This document shows positions 8,912-19,163 of a stretch of 64,000 bases of DNA, piece after piece. Both the position numbers and the translations under genes were made by a program. The notes under the pieces are model-generated. The model was not told where the DNA came from, did no database searches, and was given only the letters and a program-made list of their open reading frames with translations. The DNA is from Methanococcoides methylutens MM1 (GTDB lineage Archaea > Halobacteriota > Methanosarcinia > Methanosarcinales > Methanosarcinaceae), in contig NZ_CP009518.1 in the NCBI RefSeq assembly GCF_000970325.1, positions 620,001 through 684,000 on the forward strand, written 5' to 3'. Every line of letters begins with the position of its first letter. The stretch's first letter is position 1.

Positions 8912-9934
8912 TCAGCCTATTATTTTGCATATGATGGCAGTTCCATCTCTGGCAAAAAGGTGAGCTGTGCCTGATCCGGTCAGACCTTTCTCTATCTCGT
9001 TTCGCATTTCCCAGTATCTTGCGGGGTCAGTTCCAGCCCTTAATATTACTGTACCGATATCTTCCTTTCTAAGCTGTTTATTTATTAGTGCGGTGTCCAA
9101 CTTTGATATCTGGATTATTTCGTAACTGGTCTTTGCAATTGGGTGACTTAGGGGTGCTTTTGATGTAAGGAGGCTTCTCTTTTGGTCGATATTGAACAAT
9201 TTTACCTCTGATCCTGTATTTTCCATTATGGATCCGGCAAGCTCTGGCAATAGTTCGGCTTTAATGACAGATGGCTCTGGCTCACATGCAAACTTTCCGA
9301 TATCTTCGGTAGTTATTATTTCTGAAGCTGGACTATTTGAGTCGATCCTTGCTTCTGAAGGTAGTGATACTGCTGAGCGATCGCATGTCTTTATATCTCC
9401 AAAATAAAGGTTCAGTCTGTTCAACTGACCATTTAGGGATAGGTATTCCTTTTCACAATCGAATGGTATTCTGTCAGGTGTCATTTGTGGTGGGGCTTCA
9501 AATGCAAAACTATTCGTTTTTTCCCCGTAGGCTGAAAGCACCTCTGGAATTCCTGGCTTAAGGCTTGTGATAAGACGTTTGTCTTCTGATGGTGGTCGTG
9601 CAGGGTCGGAGAAGAGTATGTCTATTTTAGGGACCTGTTCGAGAACCTCTTCTGATAATGCATCTCCGCAGATGAACTCTACATTATCCAGGCCGTAACG
9701 TTCACAGTTCTTCTTTGCAAATTCGATCTTTTCCGGATTGATCTCTATTGCATAGACCTTTTCACATTCCTTTGCAAAGAATATGGTCTGGCCACCGATT
9801 CCACAACTGATGTCTGCGATGGTTTGGCATTTCAGGCGTTTTGCCCTGTAGCTTGCTACCACTTCAGGTGTTGCAAAACGCAGACCGTCATTGTCGGCTT
9901 TAATCCTGTTATCAAATTTCTTTTTTCGTGACAC
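8912..9934 (-). CDS. Class I SAM-dependent methyltransferase
   Basis: A 340-aa protein with a Rossmann methyltransferase core: motif I ADISCGIGGQTIFFA, an acidic residue at the end of strand 2 (YAIEINPEKIEFA), the motif around GDALSEE and the SDPARPP block at the catalytic loop. The C-terminal half resembles the THUMP-like extension found in related archaeal and bacterial RNA methylases. A nucleic-acid substrate (probably RNA) is likely from the family; the exact target is unknown. It is a single gene that converges with the response regulator. Confidence 0.8.
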   Translation of the reverse strand: MSRKKKFDNRIKADNDGLRFATPEVVASYRAKRLKCQTIADISCGIGGQTIFFAKECEKVYAIEINPEKIEFAKKNCERYGLDNVEFICGDALSEEVLEQVPKIDILFSDPARPPSEDKRLITSLKPGIPEVLSAYGEKTNSFAFEAPPQMTPDRIPFDCEKEYLSLNGQLNRLNLYFGDIKTCDRSAVSLPSEARIDSNSPASEIITTEDIGKFACEPEPSVIKAELLPELAGSIMENTGSEVKLFNIDQKRSLLTSKAPLSHPIAKTSYEIIQISKLDTALINKQLRKEDIGTVILRAGTDPARYWEMRNEIEKGLTGSGTAHLFARDGTAIICKIIG

Positions 9935-10645
9935 TTGTGATCAGTATGAAAGAAAGGTTCAATAGATTTAAATCCATCCAATGTGCCTGTCAATGTTCTC
10001 TTTATCTTCGTGAACTTTGTCGATTAGATCCATTTTTTCCGGTACATTTAATTAGGTTCCAGAATATCTGTGCAGTAGTTGTACGGTAGTATATATGTGA
10101 TATGTTGGTACGCATATATGGCTATTAAATCCTTCAATTGTATGAACGCCCTTGATGGTATGCATTTTCGTGTTAGTTTTTTACGTGGCATTCATGCAAA
10201 ACATTTATATATGGAATCTGACATTTAGACACCCTAAGTTAGGATTAAGTATGTAATTTGGCCTTGCCAATTTACACGACTGAAGATCATAACGTAGGAA
10301 TAAGCAAGTGTGAAAAGTCGGATTTAACAGGAAGTGTTCATGGGCCTCTTCACGGAATGCCCGCTCTTGTGTGCAAATGTGTACAAGAGAACACTGAATG
10401 GCTAAATCTTTTAGAGATGATTGAGTACGAACAGACAGCCGGATGTATCCTGCCTGTTATGAGAAGTATGTTAGTTATCTTGCTTTCCGCGTGATGTATG
10501 TAGAAACGATCTACGTAGTTCCTTTGGAGCTATATAGTGGACATTGCATGCATTTTAGGAATTACACTTTTTTCACGGTCTTGGCCTACATCATGAAAAA
10601 ACGAAACTTTGTTTCAAACAGAATCGTAAAAGTAGGAGAATACAA
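9935..10645 (+). promoter_or_regulatory. Promoter and long structured leader of the ribosomal superoperon
   Basis: A 711-bp gap with no convincing gene. A TATA box (CATTTATATATGG, about 10201-10213) predicts transcription from about 10235, leaving an unusually long leader of some 410 nt before uL3. The leader can fold into a three-way junction (10333-10395), a hairpin at 10497-10517, a T6CA/TGA6 stem at 10568-10575 with 10594-10601, and a GAAAC/GTTTC hairpin at 10603-10615. The part before 10200 shows only AT-rich DNA. Confidence 0.6.
10333..10395 (+). promoter_or_regulatory. Predicted RNA three-way junction in uL3 leader
   Basis: Three nested helices: AGTGTTC (10333-10339) with GAACACT (10389-10395); GGGC (10342-10345) with GCCC (10359-10362); TCTTGT plus GTGC (10365-10374) with GTGT plus ACAAGA (10379-10388), closing an AAAT tetraloop. 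All strands are contiguous apart from short linkers, as expected for a folded RNA. It may be a binding site for a ribosomal protein or a regulator. Confidence 0.55.
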
Positions 10646-11659
10646 ATGGCAAAAGGACACAGACCAAGGCGGGGTTCACTTGCATTCAGTCCACGCAAGC
10701 GAGCACAAAGTCACATTCCAAGGTTTAGATCATGGCCAGAGTCAAACGCTGAACCTAAGCTGCAGGGCTTTGCAGGTTACAAGGTAGGTATGACTCACGT
10801 CATCATGATCGACGACACAAAGAACAGTCTTACAGAGGGCAGTGAGATATCCGTTCCTGTAACTGTTATTGAGACCCCAGCTATCCGTGTTGCAGCAATT
10901 CGTGCATACGGTGAGGACACCTATGGGGAAAAAGCAATTGGTGAAGCATGGACAAACGTTCTTGACAGCGATCTTGACCGCAGGATCAAAGCTCCAAAGA
11001 ACCACGATGTCAATGCAGCACTTGCTAAGATCGAAGGACTTGTAGAGGATGGTACTGTCACAGATATCAGACTTATCACATACACATTACCTTCAAGTCT
11101 TACTGGTGTTCCAAAGAAGGTTCCTGATATCATGGAAACCGGTGTAAGTGGCGCAGATGCAAAAGCAAAGTTCGAGTACGCAAAGAACGTTCTGGGAACC
11201 ATGGTAGATGTCTCAGATGTGTTCGGTAACGGCGGTATCATCGATGTTGCAGCTATTACAACCGGTCACGGTACACAGGGTCCGGTAAAGAGATGGGGAA
11301 TTAACCTCATGAAGAACAAGCACTCCCGTCAGGGAAGTCTTAGACAGGTCGGTACCCTCGGTCCATGGACTCCTGCACATGTTAGCTGGAGAGTTCCACA
11401 GATGGGTCAGATGGGATACCACCAGAGAACTGAGTACAACAAGAGGATCTTAAAGATCTCCTCAGATACCGATGAGATCAATCCTGCAGGCGGATTTACC
11501 AACTATGGTCTGGTCCGTGGTAACTATATCCTGATCAAGGGCAGTGTCCCAGGTCCATCAAAGAGACTTATCAGGCTCAGGGAACCAACCAGGTCAAAGG
11601 TATCCAGCATTGGAGAACCTCAGATCGTTCACATTAGTACACAGTCCAAGCAGGGGTGA
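10646..11659 (+). CDS. rpl3: Ribosomal protein uL3
   Basis: Large-subunit protein that binds 23S rRNA near the peptidyl-transferase centre. The 337-aa length and the starts [20 protein letters not shown] and [15 protein letters not shown] are typical of archaeal/eukaryotic uL3. The central loop block ([14 protein letters not shown] through [15 protein letters not shown]-like sequence) is present. First gene of the superoperon; ribosome site TAGGAGAA before the ATG. uL4 follows after 5 bp. Confidence 0.98.
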   Translation: MAKGHRPRRGSLAFSPRKRAQSHIPRFRSWPESNAEPKLQGFAGYKVGMTHVIMIDDTKNSLTEGSEISVPVTVIETPAIRVAAIRAYGEDTYGEKAIGEAWTNVLDSDLDRRIKAPKNHDVNAALAKIEGLVEDGTVTDIRLITYTLPSSLTGVPKKVPDIMETGVSGADAKAKFEYAKNVLGTMVDVSDVFGNGGIIDVAAITTGHGTQGPVKRWGINLMKNKHSRQGSLRQVGTLGPWTPAHVSWRVPQMGQMGYHQRTEYNKRILKISSDTDEINPAGGFTNYGLVRGNYILIKGSVPGPSKRLIRLREPTRSKVSSIGEPQIVHISTQSKQG

Positions 11660-11664
11660 AGTGA

Positions 11665-12426
11665 ATGACCACAGCAAATATTATCGATTTATCAGGAAAT
11701 GCTAAAGGCGAGATTACATTGCCGGAAGTATTCGGAGAGATCTTCAGGCCGGATCTTATCAAAAAGGCAGTTCTTTCTGCACAGGCCAACAGGCTTCAGC
11801 CATACGGTCCTAAGGTATATGCAGGTATGGAAACATCAGCACACTCCTGGGGATCAGGCAGAGGTGTTGCACAGGTTCCAAGGATCTCCAATGGAAGCCG
11901 TGTCGCAAGGATTCCACAGGCAGTGGGCGGAAGGCGTGCACATCCTCCAAAGCCGGAGACCGACCGTACAGAGAAGATCAACAAGAAAGAGAAGCGTCTT
12001 GCTATCAGATCCGCTATTGCAGCAACTATCAATGCTGACCTTGTAAAGGCACGCGGTCACAGGTTCGACGCAGAAGTTCCTCTTGTTGCAGAGAACACCA
12101 TTGAAGGTCTTCTGAAGACTAAGGACGTCATAAGCTTCCTTCAGGCAGCTGGTGTCTACGATGATGTTATCCGCGCAAAGGAAGGTAAACACATTAGGGC
12201 CGGTAAAGGCAAGCGCAGGGGACGTAAGTACAAGACAAGGAAGAGCATCCTGATCGTAACTGGTGAGGAAAGTCCTATTGTTAAGGCAGCTAACAACCTT
12301 CCAGGTGTCGATGTTGCTACAGTAGATTCCCTGAATGCAGAACTTCTGGCACCAGGTACCCATGCAGGCAGACTCACCATCTGGACCGAGTCCGCAATAA
12401 CCAACATGGAGGGTATGTTCATATGA
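11665..12426 (+). CDS. rpl4: Ribosomal protein uL4
   Basis: Large-subunit protein that lines part of the nascent-peptide tunnel. 253 aa, archaeal type. The extended tunnel loop contains [17 protein letters not shown] and the basic [14 protein letters not shown] block is conserved. GGGGTGAAGTG precedes the ATG. The last codons overlap the uL23 start (ATGA), so the two are translationally coupled. Confidence 0.98.
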   Translation: MTTANIIDLSGNAKGEITLPEVFGEIFRPDLIKKAVLSAQANRLQPYGPKVYAGMETSAHSWGSGRGVAQVPRISNGSRVARIPQAVGGRRAHPPKPETDRTEKINKKEKRLAIRSAIAATINADLVKARGHRFDAEVPLVAENTIEGLLKTKDVISFLQAAGVYDDVIRAKEGKHIRAGKGKRRGRKYKTRKSILIVTGEESPIVKAANNLPGVDVATVDSLNAELLAPGTHAGRLTIWTESAITNMEGMFI

Positions 12427-12671
12427 GTGCTATTAAGTATCCGTTCATTACTGAAAAAGCAATGATGCTTATGGATGACAATAAGCTTCAGTTCGTCGTT
12501 GACACACGTGCTAACAAGAAGCAGGTGGAGAACGATGTGGTCAAGATGTATGGCTTCGCAGTAAAGTCAGTACGCACAATGACCACCATGAAAGGCTTAA
12601 AGAAAGCATTGGTAACATTCGAGGAACCAGATGCTGCACATGAGATTGCAACACGTATAGGATTGATGTGA
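12423..12671 (+). CDS. rpl23: Ribosomal protein uL23
   Basis: An 82-aa large-subunit protein at the tunnel exit, contacting SRP and other nascent-chain factors. Contains [11 protein letters not shown] and the typical [13 protein letters not shown] helix. Normal archaeal length. Its start overlaps the end of uL4 by 4 nt. Confidence 0.97.
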   Translation: MSAIKYPFITEKAMMLMDDNKLQFVVDTRANKKQVENDVVKMYGFAVKSVRTMTTMKGLKKALVTFEEPDAAHEIATRIGLM

Positions 12672-12682
12672 GGTGAAGTTAC

Positions 12683-13396
12683 ATGGCTAAAAGACTTATA
12701 TCACAAAACAGAGGTCGAGGAAGTCCAACATACAGGGCTCCATCACACAAGTACAAAGCTGCACTCAAACACCCACGTGTAGATGAAGAAAGCGTTCTCA
12801 ATGGTACTGTTATTGATATCACACACGACCCTGCAAGGTCAGCACCTATTGTCAAGGTAGCCTTTGAGAATGGTGAAGAGCAGTTGATCCTTGCTCCAGA
12901 AGGAATCGCAGTCGGTGAAAAGATTGCCTGTGGTGTATCCGCAGACGTCAAGCCAGGTAACATCCTTCCTCTTGCAGAGATCCCTGAAGGTATTCCAATA
13001 TGCAACATTGAGTCAAAGCCAAACGACGGCGGTCAGTTTGCACGTTCATCAGGTGTTTATGCAACACTTGTTTCACGTGAAGCAAGCAAGGTCGTTGTAA
13101 GGATGCCATCAGGTGTCTTGAAATGGTTCAATCCAAAATGCAGGGCAACAGTCGGTATCGTTGCCGGTGGCGGAAGGGTTGACAGGCCATTCCTCAAGGC
13201 AGGTAAGAAATACCACAAGATGAAAGCAAGGGCAGCCAAGTATCCACGCGTATCAGGAATTGCCATGAACGTTATTGACCACCCATTCGGTGGAGGTAAC
13301 AGGAAGCATCCAGGAAGGCCAACTACCGTGAGCAGGAATGCACCACCAGGACGTAAGGTTGGTCAGATCGCAGCACGCAGGACCGGAAAACGTTAA
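12683..13396 (+). CDS. rpl2: Ribosomal protein uL2
   Basis: A 237-aa 23S rRNA-binding protein needed for subunit joining and peptidyl-transferase activity. The N-terminus [20 protein letters not shown] and the C-terminal [20 protein letters not shown] block are hallmarks. GAGGTGAAG lies before the ATG. Eleven bp separate it from uL23. Confidence 0.98.
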   Translation: MAKRLISQNRGRGSPTYRAPSHKYKAALKHPRVDEESVLNGTVIDITHDPARSAPIVKVAFENGEEQLILAPEGIAVGEKIACGVSADVKPGNILPLAEIPEGIPICNIESKPNDGGQFARSSGVYATLVSREASKVVVRMPSGVLKWFNPKCRATVGIVAGGGRVDRPFLKAGKKYHKMKARAAKYPRVSGIAMNVIDHPFGGGNRKHPGRPTTVSRNAPPGRKVGQIAARRTGKR

Positions 13397-13413
13397 ACAA
13401 AGAGGTAGTATAC

Positions 13414-13827
13414 ATGGCAAAGAAATCAACATCAAGATTACCAAAACGAAAAGGAGAGTTCACATACCGTGGTCTTACGGTAGAACAGCTCCAGCAATTG
13501 AGTTTTGAAGAATTTGTAGAACTCCTGCCTGCAAAGGAACGCAGGTCCATACGCCGTGGTCTTTCCGATCACCAAAAGGATATTCTGCAGCAGTTCAGGG
13601 ACGGTAAAGAAAGCGTACGAACTCACTACAGGAACATGATCATCTACCCTGAGATGGTCGGCAAGACCATTGAGGTCTATAATGGTAAGACGTTCGTAGC
13701 AACAGAGATCATGCCTGAAATGATCGGGCACAGGTTCGGCGAATACTCCCCAACACGTAATAGGGTTTCACACGGAAGCGCTGGTGTTGGTGCAACACGT
13801 TCGAGTAAGTTCGTACCATTGAAGTAA
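13414..13827 (+). CDS. rps19: Ribosomal protein uS19
   Basis: A 137-aa small-subunit head protein of the archaeal/eukaryotic size class. Shows [15 protein letters not shown] at the N-terminus and [22 protein letters not shown] near the C-terminus (shown here in part: [11 protein letters not shown]). AGAGGTAG precedes the ATG. It sits between uL2 and uL22 in the standard order. Confidence 0.97.
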   Translation: MAKKSTSRLPKRKGEFTYRGLTVEQLQQLSFEEFVELLPAKERRSIRRGLSDHQKDILQQFRDGKESVRTHYRNMIIYPEMVGKTIEVYNGKTFVATEIMPEMIGHRFGEYSPTRNRVSHGSAGVGATRSSKFVPLK

Positions 13828-13837
13828 GGTGATGTGA

Positions 13838-14293
13838 ATGGCAAGAATCAACTATACAACAGAACTTGACCCAGAGACAAGTTCAAAAGCAATGGGTTCC
13901 GAGCTTCACATCTCACCTAAGAGGTCACGTGAGCTCTGCAAAGCTGTAAAAGGCATGAAGACAAAGGCAGCAAAGCGCTACCTTGAAGATGTCGTAGTCT
14001 TGAAGCAGGCAGTTCCTTTTGGAAGGCACAATGACAGCCTTGGTCACAAGAAGGGTCCAATGGCAGCAGGTCGCTATCCTGTAAAGGTCGCCACAGAGAT
14101 GCTTAAGTTGCTCAAGAACGCAGAAAGCAATGCAGAATACAAAGGTCTGAACCCTGATCACATGTACATTGCACACGCAGCAATGAAGCGTGGACGTGTG
14201 ATACACGGTATGAGACCAAGGGCTCGCGGAAGGGCAAGTCCGAAGAATACGGAAACTGTCAATATTGAACTGATCATAAGCGAGGTGCGCTAA
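13838..14293 (+). CDS. rpl22: Ribosomal protein uL22
   Basis: A 151-aa 23S rRNA protein with a beta-hairpin reaching into the exit tunnel. [15 protein letters not shown] and the C-terminal [14 protein letters not shown] tunnel loop are clear. The stop overlaps the uS3 ATG by one nucleotide, giving coupled translation. Confidence 0.97.
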   Translation: MARINYTTELDPETSSKAMGSELHISPKRSRELCKAVKGMKTKAAKRYLEDVVVLKQAVPFGRHNDSLGHKKGPMAAGRYPVKVATEMLKLLKNAESNAEYKGLNPDHMYIAHAAMKRGRVIHGMRPRARGRASPKNTETVNIELIISEVR

Positions 14294-15207
14294 TGGCTGT
14301 AGAGAAAAAGTTCGTCCAGGATGGATTTGTAAAGGCATCCATGGATGAATATTTTGCAAAACAATTAAGCAGGGCTGGCTACGGCGGTATGGACATTAAC
14401 CGTACCCCAATGGGAACCCAGATCACTATCTATGCTGAGAAACCAGGTATGGTAATCGGAAAGGCTGGAAAAGTGATCAGGAAATTGACCCGTGACGTAG
14501 ACAGGATCTATGACCTGGACAACCCACAGATCGATGCACAGGAAGTCAAGAAACCTGAACTGAATGCACAGATGATGGCATCAAGACTTGCTTCCTCCAT
14601 TGAGAGAGGATGGTATTTCAGAAAGGCCGGTCACAACACCATGCGTGCTATTATGAATGCTGGTGCACTTGGATGTGAGATCGTCATTTCCGGAAAACTG
14701 ACCGGTGCAAGGTCAAGGGTAGAGAAGATGGTCAGCGGTTACATCAAGCATGCAGGTAAACCTGCTGAAGACATCGTCGATGACGGTTTCGCTGTTGCTG
14801 TAAAGAAACTTGGTACCCTTGGATGCAGGGTACGTATCATTCACCCTAATGCAGTCCTTCCGGACGCATACAGAATGAAGACCGCTGAAGAACTTGCAGC
14901 ATCAGGTGTCGTTGCTCCTGCTGAAGAGGCAAAGGCAGGCATCGAAGAGCTTGTAGAGGCTGAAGGCGCAGTTGCAGAGCCTGAAGAAGTTGTTGAAGCA
15001 GCTCCTGAAGTTACAGAAGTAGCTGAGGAAACTGCAGAGGCAGAGGTTGTAGCAGAAGAACCTATGACTGAAACAACAGCAGAATCAGAAGCTGTAGTTG
15101 AGATCGTTGAAGGAGAAGAGCGCCGTGAGGTCAACGGTGTATGGCAGCACAAACATGAGGGACACGATTACTGGCACCCAATGGCCCGTGTCCACAGGGA
15201 GGGCTAA
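14293..15207 (+). CDS. rps3: Ribosomal protein uS3 with long acidic C-terminal tail
   Basis: Small-subunit protein at the mRNA entry site. The KH domain ([15 protein letters not shown]) and C-terminal rRNA-binding domain ([18 protein letters not shown]) are normal up to about residue 200. After that comes roughly 80 residues very rich in Glu, Ala and Val, and then a conserved-looking end [16 protein letters not shown]. At 304 aa it is much longer than a minimal archaeal uS3. The tail is in frame with no sign of error. Confidence 0.97.
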   Translation: MAVEKKFVQDGFVKASMDEYFAKQLSRAGYGGMDINRTPMGTQITIYAEKPGMVIGKAGKVIRKLTRDVDRIYDLDNPQIDAQEVKKPELNAQMMASRLASSIERGWYFRKAGHNTMRAIMNAGALGCEIVISGKLTGARSRVEKMVSGYIKHAGKPAEDIVDDGFAVAVKKLGTLGCRVRIIHPNAVLPDAYRMKTAEELAASGVVAPAEEAKAGIEELVEAEGAVAEPEEVVEAAPEVTEVAEETAEAEVVAEEPMTETTAESEAVVEIVEGEERREVNGVWQHKHEGHDYWHPMARVHREG

Positions 15208-15209
15208 TC

Positions 15210-15413
15210 ATGGCAATCCTTCGTACAAAAGAGATCCGGGATATGACCCCACACGAACGTGTAGATGAGCTTGAGAAGATCCGAAGTGAACTTATCCGTG
15301 AGCGTGCACTTGCATCTGCAGGTGGAGCTCCTGATAACCCCGGAAGGATCGGAGAGCTTAGAAGAACCGTTGCAAAGATCAAGACAATTCAGAACGAATT
15401 GAAGGAGATCTGA
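15210..15413 (+). CDS. rpl29: Ribosomal protein uL29
   Basis: A 67-aa helical-hairpin protein near the tunnel exit. [20 protein letters not shown] and the final [11 protein letters not shown] helix are typical. It follows uS3 by two nucleotides; its end carries the GAAGGAGAT ribosome site used by the Rpp29 gene. Confidence 0.96.
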   Translation: MAILRTKEIRDMTPHERVDELEKIRSELIRERALASAGGAPDNPGRIGELRRTVAKIKTIQNELKEI

Positions 15414-15414
15414 T

Positions 15415-15720
15415 TTGGAAGCATCAGCTTCTAATCTGATTTTCCACGAGCTGATCGGGCTTGTAACGGAAATCATCGGGTCAACGAATCCCACATTAAA
15501 TAACATAAAAGGCAGAGTGGTAGACGAGTCACGCAATATGCTTGTGATCGAGACGGAAGACATGGACGAAAAAATGGTCCCAAAACAAGGGAACACGTTT
15601 GTCTTCCATCTTCCATCCCATTCTGCTGATCAAGATCAACGTGTTAAAATAAACGGGAAGTTACTGCTCTCACAACCCGAGAATAGAGTTAAGAATATTA
15701 GAAAAATACGCATGAGGTAA
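15415..15720 (+). CDS. rnp1: RNase P protein component 1 (Rpp29/Pop4)
   Basis: A 101-aa Sm-like barrel protein that binds the specificity domain of RNase P RNA. Typical blocks are [26 protein letters not shown] and the C-terminal RPENRVKN-like basic helix (here [11 protein letters not shown]). Start is a TTG at 15415 with GAAGGAGAT upstream. It lies at the usual archaeal place between uL29 and uS17; no eIF1/SUI1 gene is present between uL29 and this gene. Its RNA partner is encoded at 7.5 kb. Confidence 0.94.
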   Translation: MEASASNLIFHELIGLVTEIIGSTNPTLNNIKGRVVDESRNMLVIETEDMDEKMVPKQGNTFVFHLPSHSADQDQRVKINGKLLLSQPENRVKNIRKIRMR

Positions 15721-15725
15721 TAATC

Positions 15726-16055
15726 ATGGTAAAAGACATCGGATTGGATGTACCTGAGCCGTCCAAGGAATGTAATGACGTAAATTGTCCATTCCACGGC
15801 AGTCTCTCCGTAAGGGGACAGATCCTCGTCGGTACTGTTGTAAGCGACAAGATGGACAGGACAGTGGTCATTCAACAAAGGCGTGAAAAGCTTATAAACA
15901 AATATCAGAGATATGAGAAAAGGCAATCAAAGATCCACGCTCACAATCCACCATGCATCAATGCAAAGGTAGGAGATATCGTGACGATCGCGGAATGTCG
16001 CCCTCTCAGTAAAACAAAATCATACGTAGTAGTCAAGTCGGAGGTGCAGGCGTGA
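15726..16055 (+). CDS. rps17: Ribosomal protein uS17
   Basis: A 109-aa small-subunit OB-fold protein. It has the archaeal N-terminal extension ([17 protein letters not shown]) and then [15 protein letters not shown]. The stop overlaps the uL14 GTG start by 4 nt. Confidence 0.97.
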   Translation: MVKDIGLDVPEPSKECNDVNCPFHGSLSVRGQILVGTVVSDKMDRTVVIQQRREKLINKYQRYEKRQSKIHAHNPPCINAKVGDIVTIAECRPLSKTKSYVVVKSEVQA

Positions 16056-16450
16056 GGGGTATTCGTTCAACGATCCCACGTGCACTGAATGCTGGCGCTA
16101 AGATCGATTGTGTTGATAACACTGGTGCACGTACCGTGGAGATCATTTCAGTCAAGAAGTACAGGGGTGTAAAGAACAGGATGCCAAGGGCAGGTATTGG
16201 TGACATGTGTGTCGTATCTGTAAAGAAAGGTACTCCTGAGATGCGCAAGCAGATCCTTTACGCAGTAGTTGTACGTCAGAAGAAGGAATTCCGTCGTCCT
16301 GACGGTCTAAGGGTAGGTTTCGAAGACAACGCGGTAGTGATCGTAGATGATAAGGGTATCCCAAAGGGAACCGACATTAAAGGTCCTGTTGCAAGAGAAG
16401 CTGCAGAAAGATTCCCAAAGATCGGCACAACAGCATCCATGATCGTGTGA
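16052..16450 (+). CDS. rpl14: Ribosomal protein uL14
   Basis: A 132-aa beta-barrel protein at the subunit interface. [18 protein letters not shown] and [17 protein letters not shown] are family signatures. Start is GTG at 16052, with GGAGGTGCAGG upstream, overlapping the uS17 stop. Confidence 0.97.
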   Translation: MRGIRSTIPRALNAGAKIDCVDNTGARTVEIISVKKYRGVKNRMPRAGIGDMCVVSVKKGTPEMRKQILYAVVVRQKKEFRRPDGLRVGFEDNAVVIVDDKGIPKGTDIKGPVAREAAERFPKIGTTASMIV

Positions 16451-16461
16451 GGTGTTAAATT

Positions 16462-16815
16462 ATGGTATCAAAACAGCCAAGAAAACAGAGGAAAGCACGT
16501 TACAACGCACCTCTCCACATCAGGCAGAAATATATGGCTGCACCTCTTTCAAAGGAGCTTCGCGGCAAGTATGGTCGCAGTGCAAGCGTTATTATCGGCG
16601 ATACTGTTGTGGTAATGCGTGGTGACCATGCAGGTACTAAAGGAAAGGTCGAAGCCCTGTCCCTGAAGAGCGGAACCATCGTCGTAGAAGGTGTTTCTGT
16701 TAGCAAAGTGGATGGAACCGAGGTTCCAAGGCCGATCTATCCTTCAAATGTGATGATCACATCACTGGAAATGAACGATAAACGTAGAGAATCAATATTA
16801 TCTAGAGGCAGGTGA
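16462..16815 (+). CDS. rpl24: Ribosomal protein uL24
   Basis: A 117-aa KOW-domain protein that helps start large-subunit assembly. [19 protein letters not shown] and the KOW motif [20 protein letters not shown] are clear. GTGAGGTG lies before the ATG. Confidence 0.97.
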   Translation: MVSKQPRKQRKARYNAPLHIRQKYMAAPLSKELRGKYGRSASVIIGDTVVVMRGDHAGTKGKVEALSLKSGTIVVEGVSVSKVDGTEVPRPIYPSNVMITSLEMNDKRRESILSRGR

Positions 16816-16820
16816 TTCAA

Positions 16821-17522
16821 GTGGGCAAACATCAAAAGAGGATATCTGTCCCGAACAGCTGGCAGATCTCAAAGAAATCCAACAAATGGATCACATCTAC
16901 AAGACCAGGTCCTCATAACAGATTACAGAGTCTTCCTCTTGCTGTTGTGCTTAGGGATATGCTTGGTGTCGTGGACAACCGTGCAGAAGCAAAAAGAGTA
17001 CTTTCAGAAGGAAATGTACTTGTTGACGGAATCGCAAGAAAGGACCTCAGGTTCCCTATAGGCCTGATGGATGTAATCAGCATCCCACTGAACAATACAG
17101 AATATCTTGTATTGCTTGATGGTAAGGGAAGGCTTGTTCTCAACAAGCTCGAGGGCATGGGTGCAAACAAGTTGTGCCGTATTGAGAACAAGACTGTTAT
17201 CAAAGGCGGAAACATTCAGTTGAACCTGAACGACGGTACAAATCTTAATGGTTCCAATGATTACAATACAAAGGATTCCATTATCCTGTCACTTCCTGAA
17301 AAAGATGTTGTAAAACACATCAAGTACGAGGTAGGCAACCTTGCAATGATCGTTGGTGGAAGCCACTCCGGTGAGATTGGTACTATCAAAGAGATCAACA
17401 AGGTAAAAAGCTCTAAGTACAACACAGTGACCATCTCCGGAGAAACCGAATTCGAGACCATCGAGAACTATGTTTTCGTAGTGGGCGAGAAGGAACCAGA
17501 GATCAGCCTGGGTGGTGAGTAA
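16821..17522 (+). CDS. rps4e: Ribosomal protein eS4
   Basis: A 233-aa archaeal/eukaryotic small-subunit protein with an S4 RNA-binding domain, a central domain and a KOW-like C-terminal region ([18 protein letters not shown]). The start is set at GTG 16821 ([14 protein letters not shown]) because family members begin with GKHQKR and AGGTGA lies 6 nt upstream; GTG 16812 would add three residues and overlap uL24. Confidence 0.96.
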   Translation: MGKHQKRISVPNSWQISKKSNKWITSTRPGPHNRLQSLPLAVVLRDMLGVVDNRAEAKRVLSEGNVLVDGIARKDLRFPIGLMDVISIPLNNTEYLVLLDGKGRLVLNKLEGMGANKLCRIENKTVIKGGNIQLNLNDGTNLNGSNDYNTKDSIILSLPEKDVVKHIKYEVGNLAMIVGGSHSGEIGTIKEINKVKSSKYNTVTISGETEFETIENYVFVVGEKEPEISLGGE

Positions 17523-17523
17523 A

Positions 17524-18033
17524 TTGAGTAACTCAATGAGAAATCCTAAGGTCGATAAAGTAGTCGTCCACATGGGTGTTGGAGAAAGTGGTCAGCATCT
17601 TGTAGATGCAGAAGGTATCCTTGAGGCTATTACCGGTCAGACCGTTGTCAGAAGCTATGCAAAGAGAACCTTGCCTGCTTTCAGTATCAAGAAGAATGAG
17701 CCTATCGGATGCAAAGTAACTCTTCGTGGAGATGCTGCAGAAGATTTTCTTACTACATCCCTGGAGATTGTCGAGAAAAAGCTTCGTGCATCCCAGTTCG
17801 ATACCTATGGTAATGTTTCCTTTGGTGTCGAAGAGCACACCGATTATCCTGGCATGAAGTACGACCCAAACATCGGTATCTTTGGAATGGATATCAATGT
17901 GGTCGTTAACCGTCCTGGTTACAGGATCAACAAGAGAAGGATCATAAAGCGAAAGATACCAACTTCCCACAAGATCTCAAAAGAGGATACGATATCTTTC
18001 TTTAAAGAAAACTATGGTGTGGAGGTAGAATAA
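17524..18033 (+). CDS. rpl5: Ribosomal protein uL5
   Basis: A 5S rRNA-binding protein of about 170 aa. [20 protein letters not shown] and [15 protein letters not shown] are typical. The proposed start is TTG 17524 with GGTGAG about 5 nt upstream; ATG 17536 and GTG 17512/17515 are alternatives. The stop overlaps the ATG of uS14 by one base. Confidence 0.95.
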   Translation: MSNSMRNPKVDKVVVHMGVGESGQHLVDAEGILEAITGQTVVRSYAKRTLPAFSIKKNEPIGCKVTLRGDAAEDFLTTSLEIVEKKLRASQFDTYGNVSFGVEEHTDYPGMKYDPNIGIFGMDINVVVNRPGYRINKRRIIKRKIPTSHKISKEDTISFFKENYGVEVE

Positions 18034-18185
18034 TGACTCAGACAGAGAAGAACTTTGGAAGAGGCGCAAACGAGTGTAAAAGATGCGGCAGAAAGCAGGG
18101 TCTGGTACGCAAGTATGGTATCTACCTTTGCAGGCATTGTTTCAGGGAAATTGCCCATGACATGGGATTTGAAAAATATACATGA
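18033..18185 (+). CDS. rps14: Ribosomal protein uS14 (zinc-binding)
   Basis: A 50-aa small-subunit protein of the zinc-containing type: CKRC and CRHC, separated by 14 residues, hold one zinc. GGAGGTAGA lies before the ATG at 18033, which overlaps the uL5 stop by one base. It ends FEKYT and is followed after 11 bp by uS8. Easily missed because of its size. Confidence 0.96.
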   Translation: MTQTEKNFGRGANECKRCGRKQGLVRKYGIYLCRHCFREIAHDMGFEKYT

Positions 18186-18196
18186 GGTGAACAGAT

Positions 18197-18589
18197 ATGG
18201 TATTATTGGATCCTCTTGCTGACGCGTTATCAACTATCAAGAACGCTGAAGCTGTTGGTAAAGATTCCTGCACCATCAGGCCAGCATCAAAGCTCATCGG
18301 AAATGTCCTCAAGGTCATGAAGGACCGTGGATACATCGGTGAGTTCGAGTTTGTGGATGATGGTAAGGCTGGAATATATACAGTAGAACTTATTGGACGT
18401 ATTAACAAGTGTGGAGCTATCAAGCCACGTTATTCAGTTGGAGTAACCGATTTCGAGAGATGGGAGAAACAGTTCCTTCCAGCAAAGAACTTTGGTGTTC
18501 TGATCCTCACAACCTCCCAGGGAGTAGTTTCCCAGTACGAGGCTCGTGAGAATAACACTGGTGGACAGTTATTATCATTTGTGTACTAA
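18197..18589 (+). CDS. rps8: Ribosomal protein uS8
   Basis: A 130-aa 16S rRNA-binding protein. [14 protein letters not shown] at the start and [19 protein letters not shown] at the end are diagnostic. GAGGTGAACAG precedes the ATG. Confidence 0.97.
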   Translation: MVLLDPLADALSTIKNAEAVGKDSCTIRPASKLIGNVLKVMKDRGYIGEFEFVDDGKAGIYTVELIGRINKCGAIKPRYSVGVTDFERWEKQFLPAKNFGVLILTTSQGVVSQYEARENNTGGQLLSFVY

Positions 18590-18606
18590 TTTAAGGGTGA
18601 GATGAT

Positions 18607-19140
18607 ATGGCAAAAGAAATCAAAAAAATAATCTCGATTCCTGAAGGTGTGACAGTAACGTTAGAAAATAACGTTCTGTCCACTTCAGGGCCCAAAGGTA
18701 CCAACACAAGATTTGTGTGGTATCCAGGTGTGAACATCACAGTGGACGGCTCAGAAGTGACCGTTGACTCTGCTTCATCGAGAAAAAAACAGAAAGCAAT
18801 GGTCGGAACACTTGCTTCTCACATCAACAATATGATGAACGGTGTTGTGAACGGTTTTGAGTACCGCATGAAAGTGGTCTACTCTCACTTCCCTATGCAG
18901 CTTAAGGTAGAGGGTAAGCAGTTCATTATCAGTAACTTCCTTGGTGAGAAGAAGTCAAGGGTCTCCAAGATCCTCGGTGAGACAACTGTAAAAGCAAGTG
19001 GCGATGAAGTGATCGTTTCCGGTATCAACAAGGAAGATGTCGGTCAGACCGCTGCTAACATCGAGCAGAAGACAAAGATCAAGCGCTTTGACCCACGTGT
19101 ATTCCAGGATGGTATATACATCGTTGAGAAGAGGTTATGA
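18607..19140 (+). CDS. rpl6: Ribosomal protein uL6
   Basis: A 177-aa large-subunit protein with two repeated domains near the sarcin-ricin loop. Shows [19 protein letters not shown] and [29 protein letters not shown] lies before the ATG. Confidence 0.97.
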   Translation: MAKEIKKIISIPEGVTVTLENNVLSTSGPKGTNTRFVWYPGVNITVDGSEVTVDSASSRKKQKAMVGTLASHINNMMNGVVNGFEYRMKVVYSHFPMQLKVEGKQFIISNFLGEKKSRVSKILGETTVKASGDEVIVSGINKEDVGQTAANIEQKTKIKRFDPRVFQDGIYIVEKRL

Positions 19141-19163
19141 GAGAGAAAGTGTAGGTGATCTGA

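Noticed and set aside
10258-10494. 78-codon frame in the uL3 leader
   Set aside because: Starts with TTG without a ribosome site and spans the three-way junction; the RNA structure explains the sequence better.
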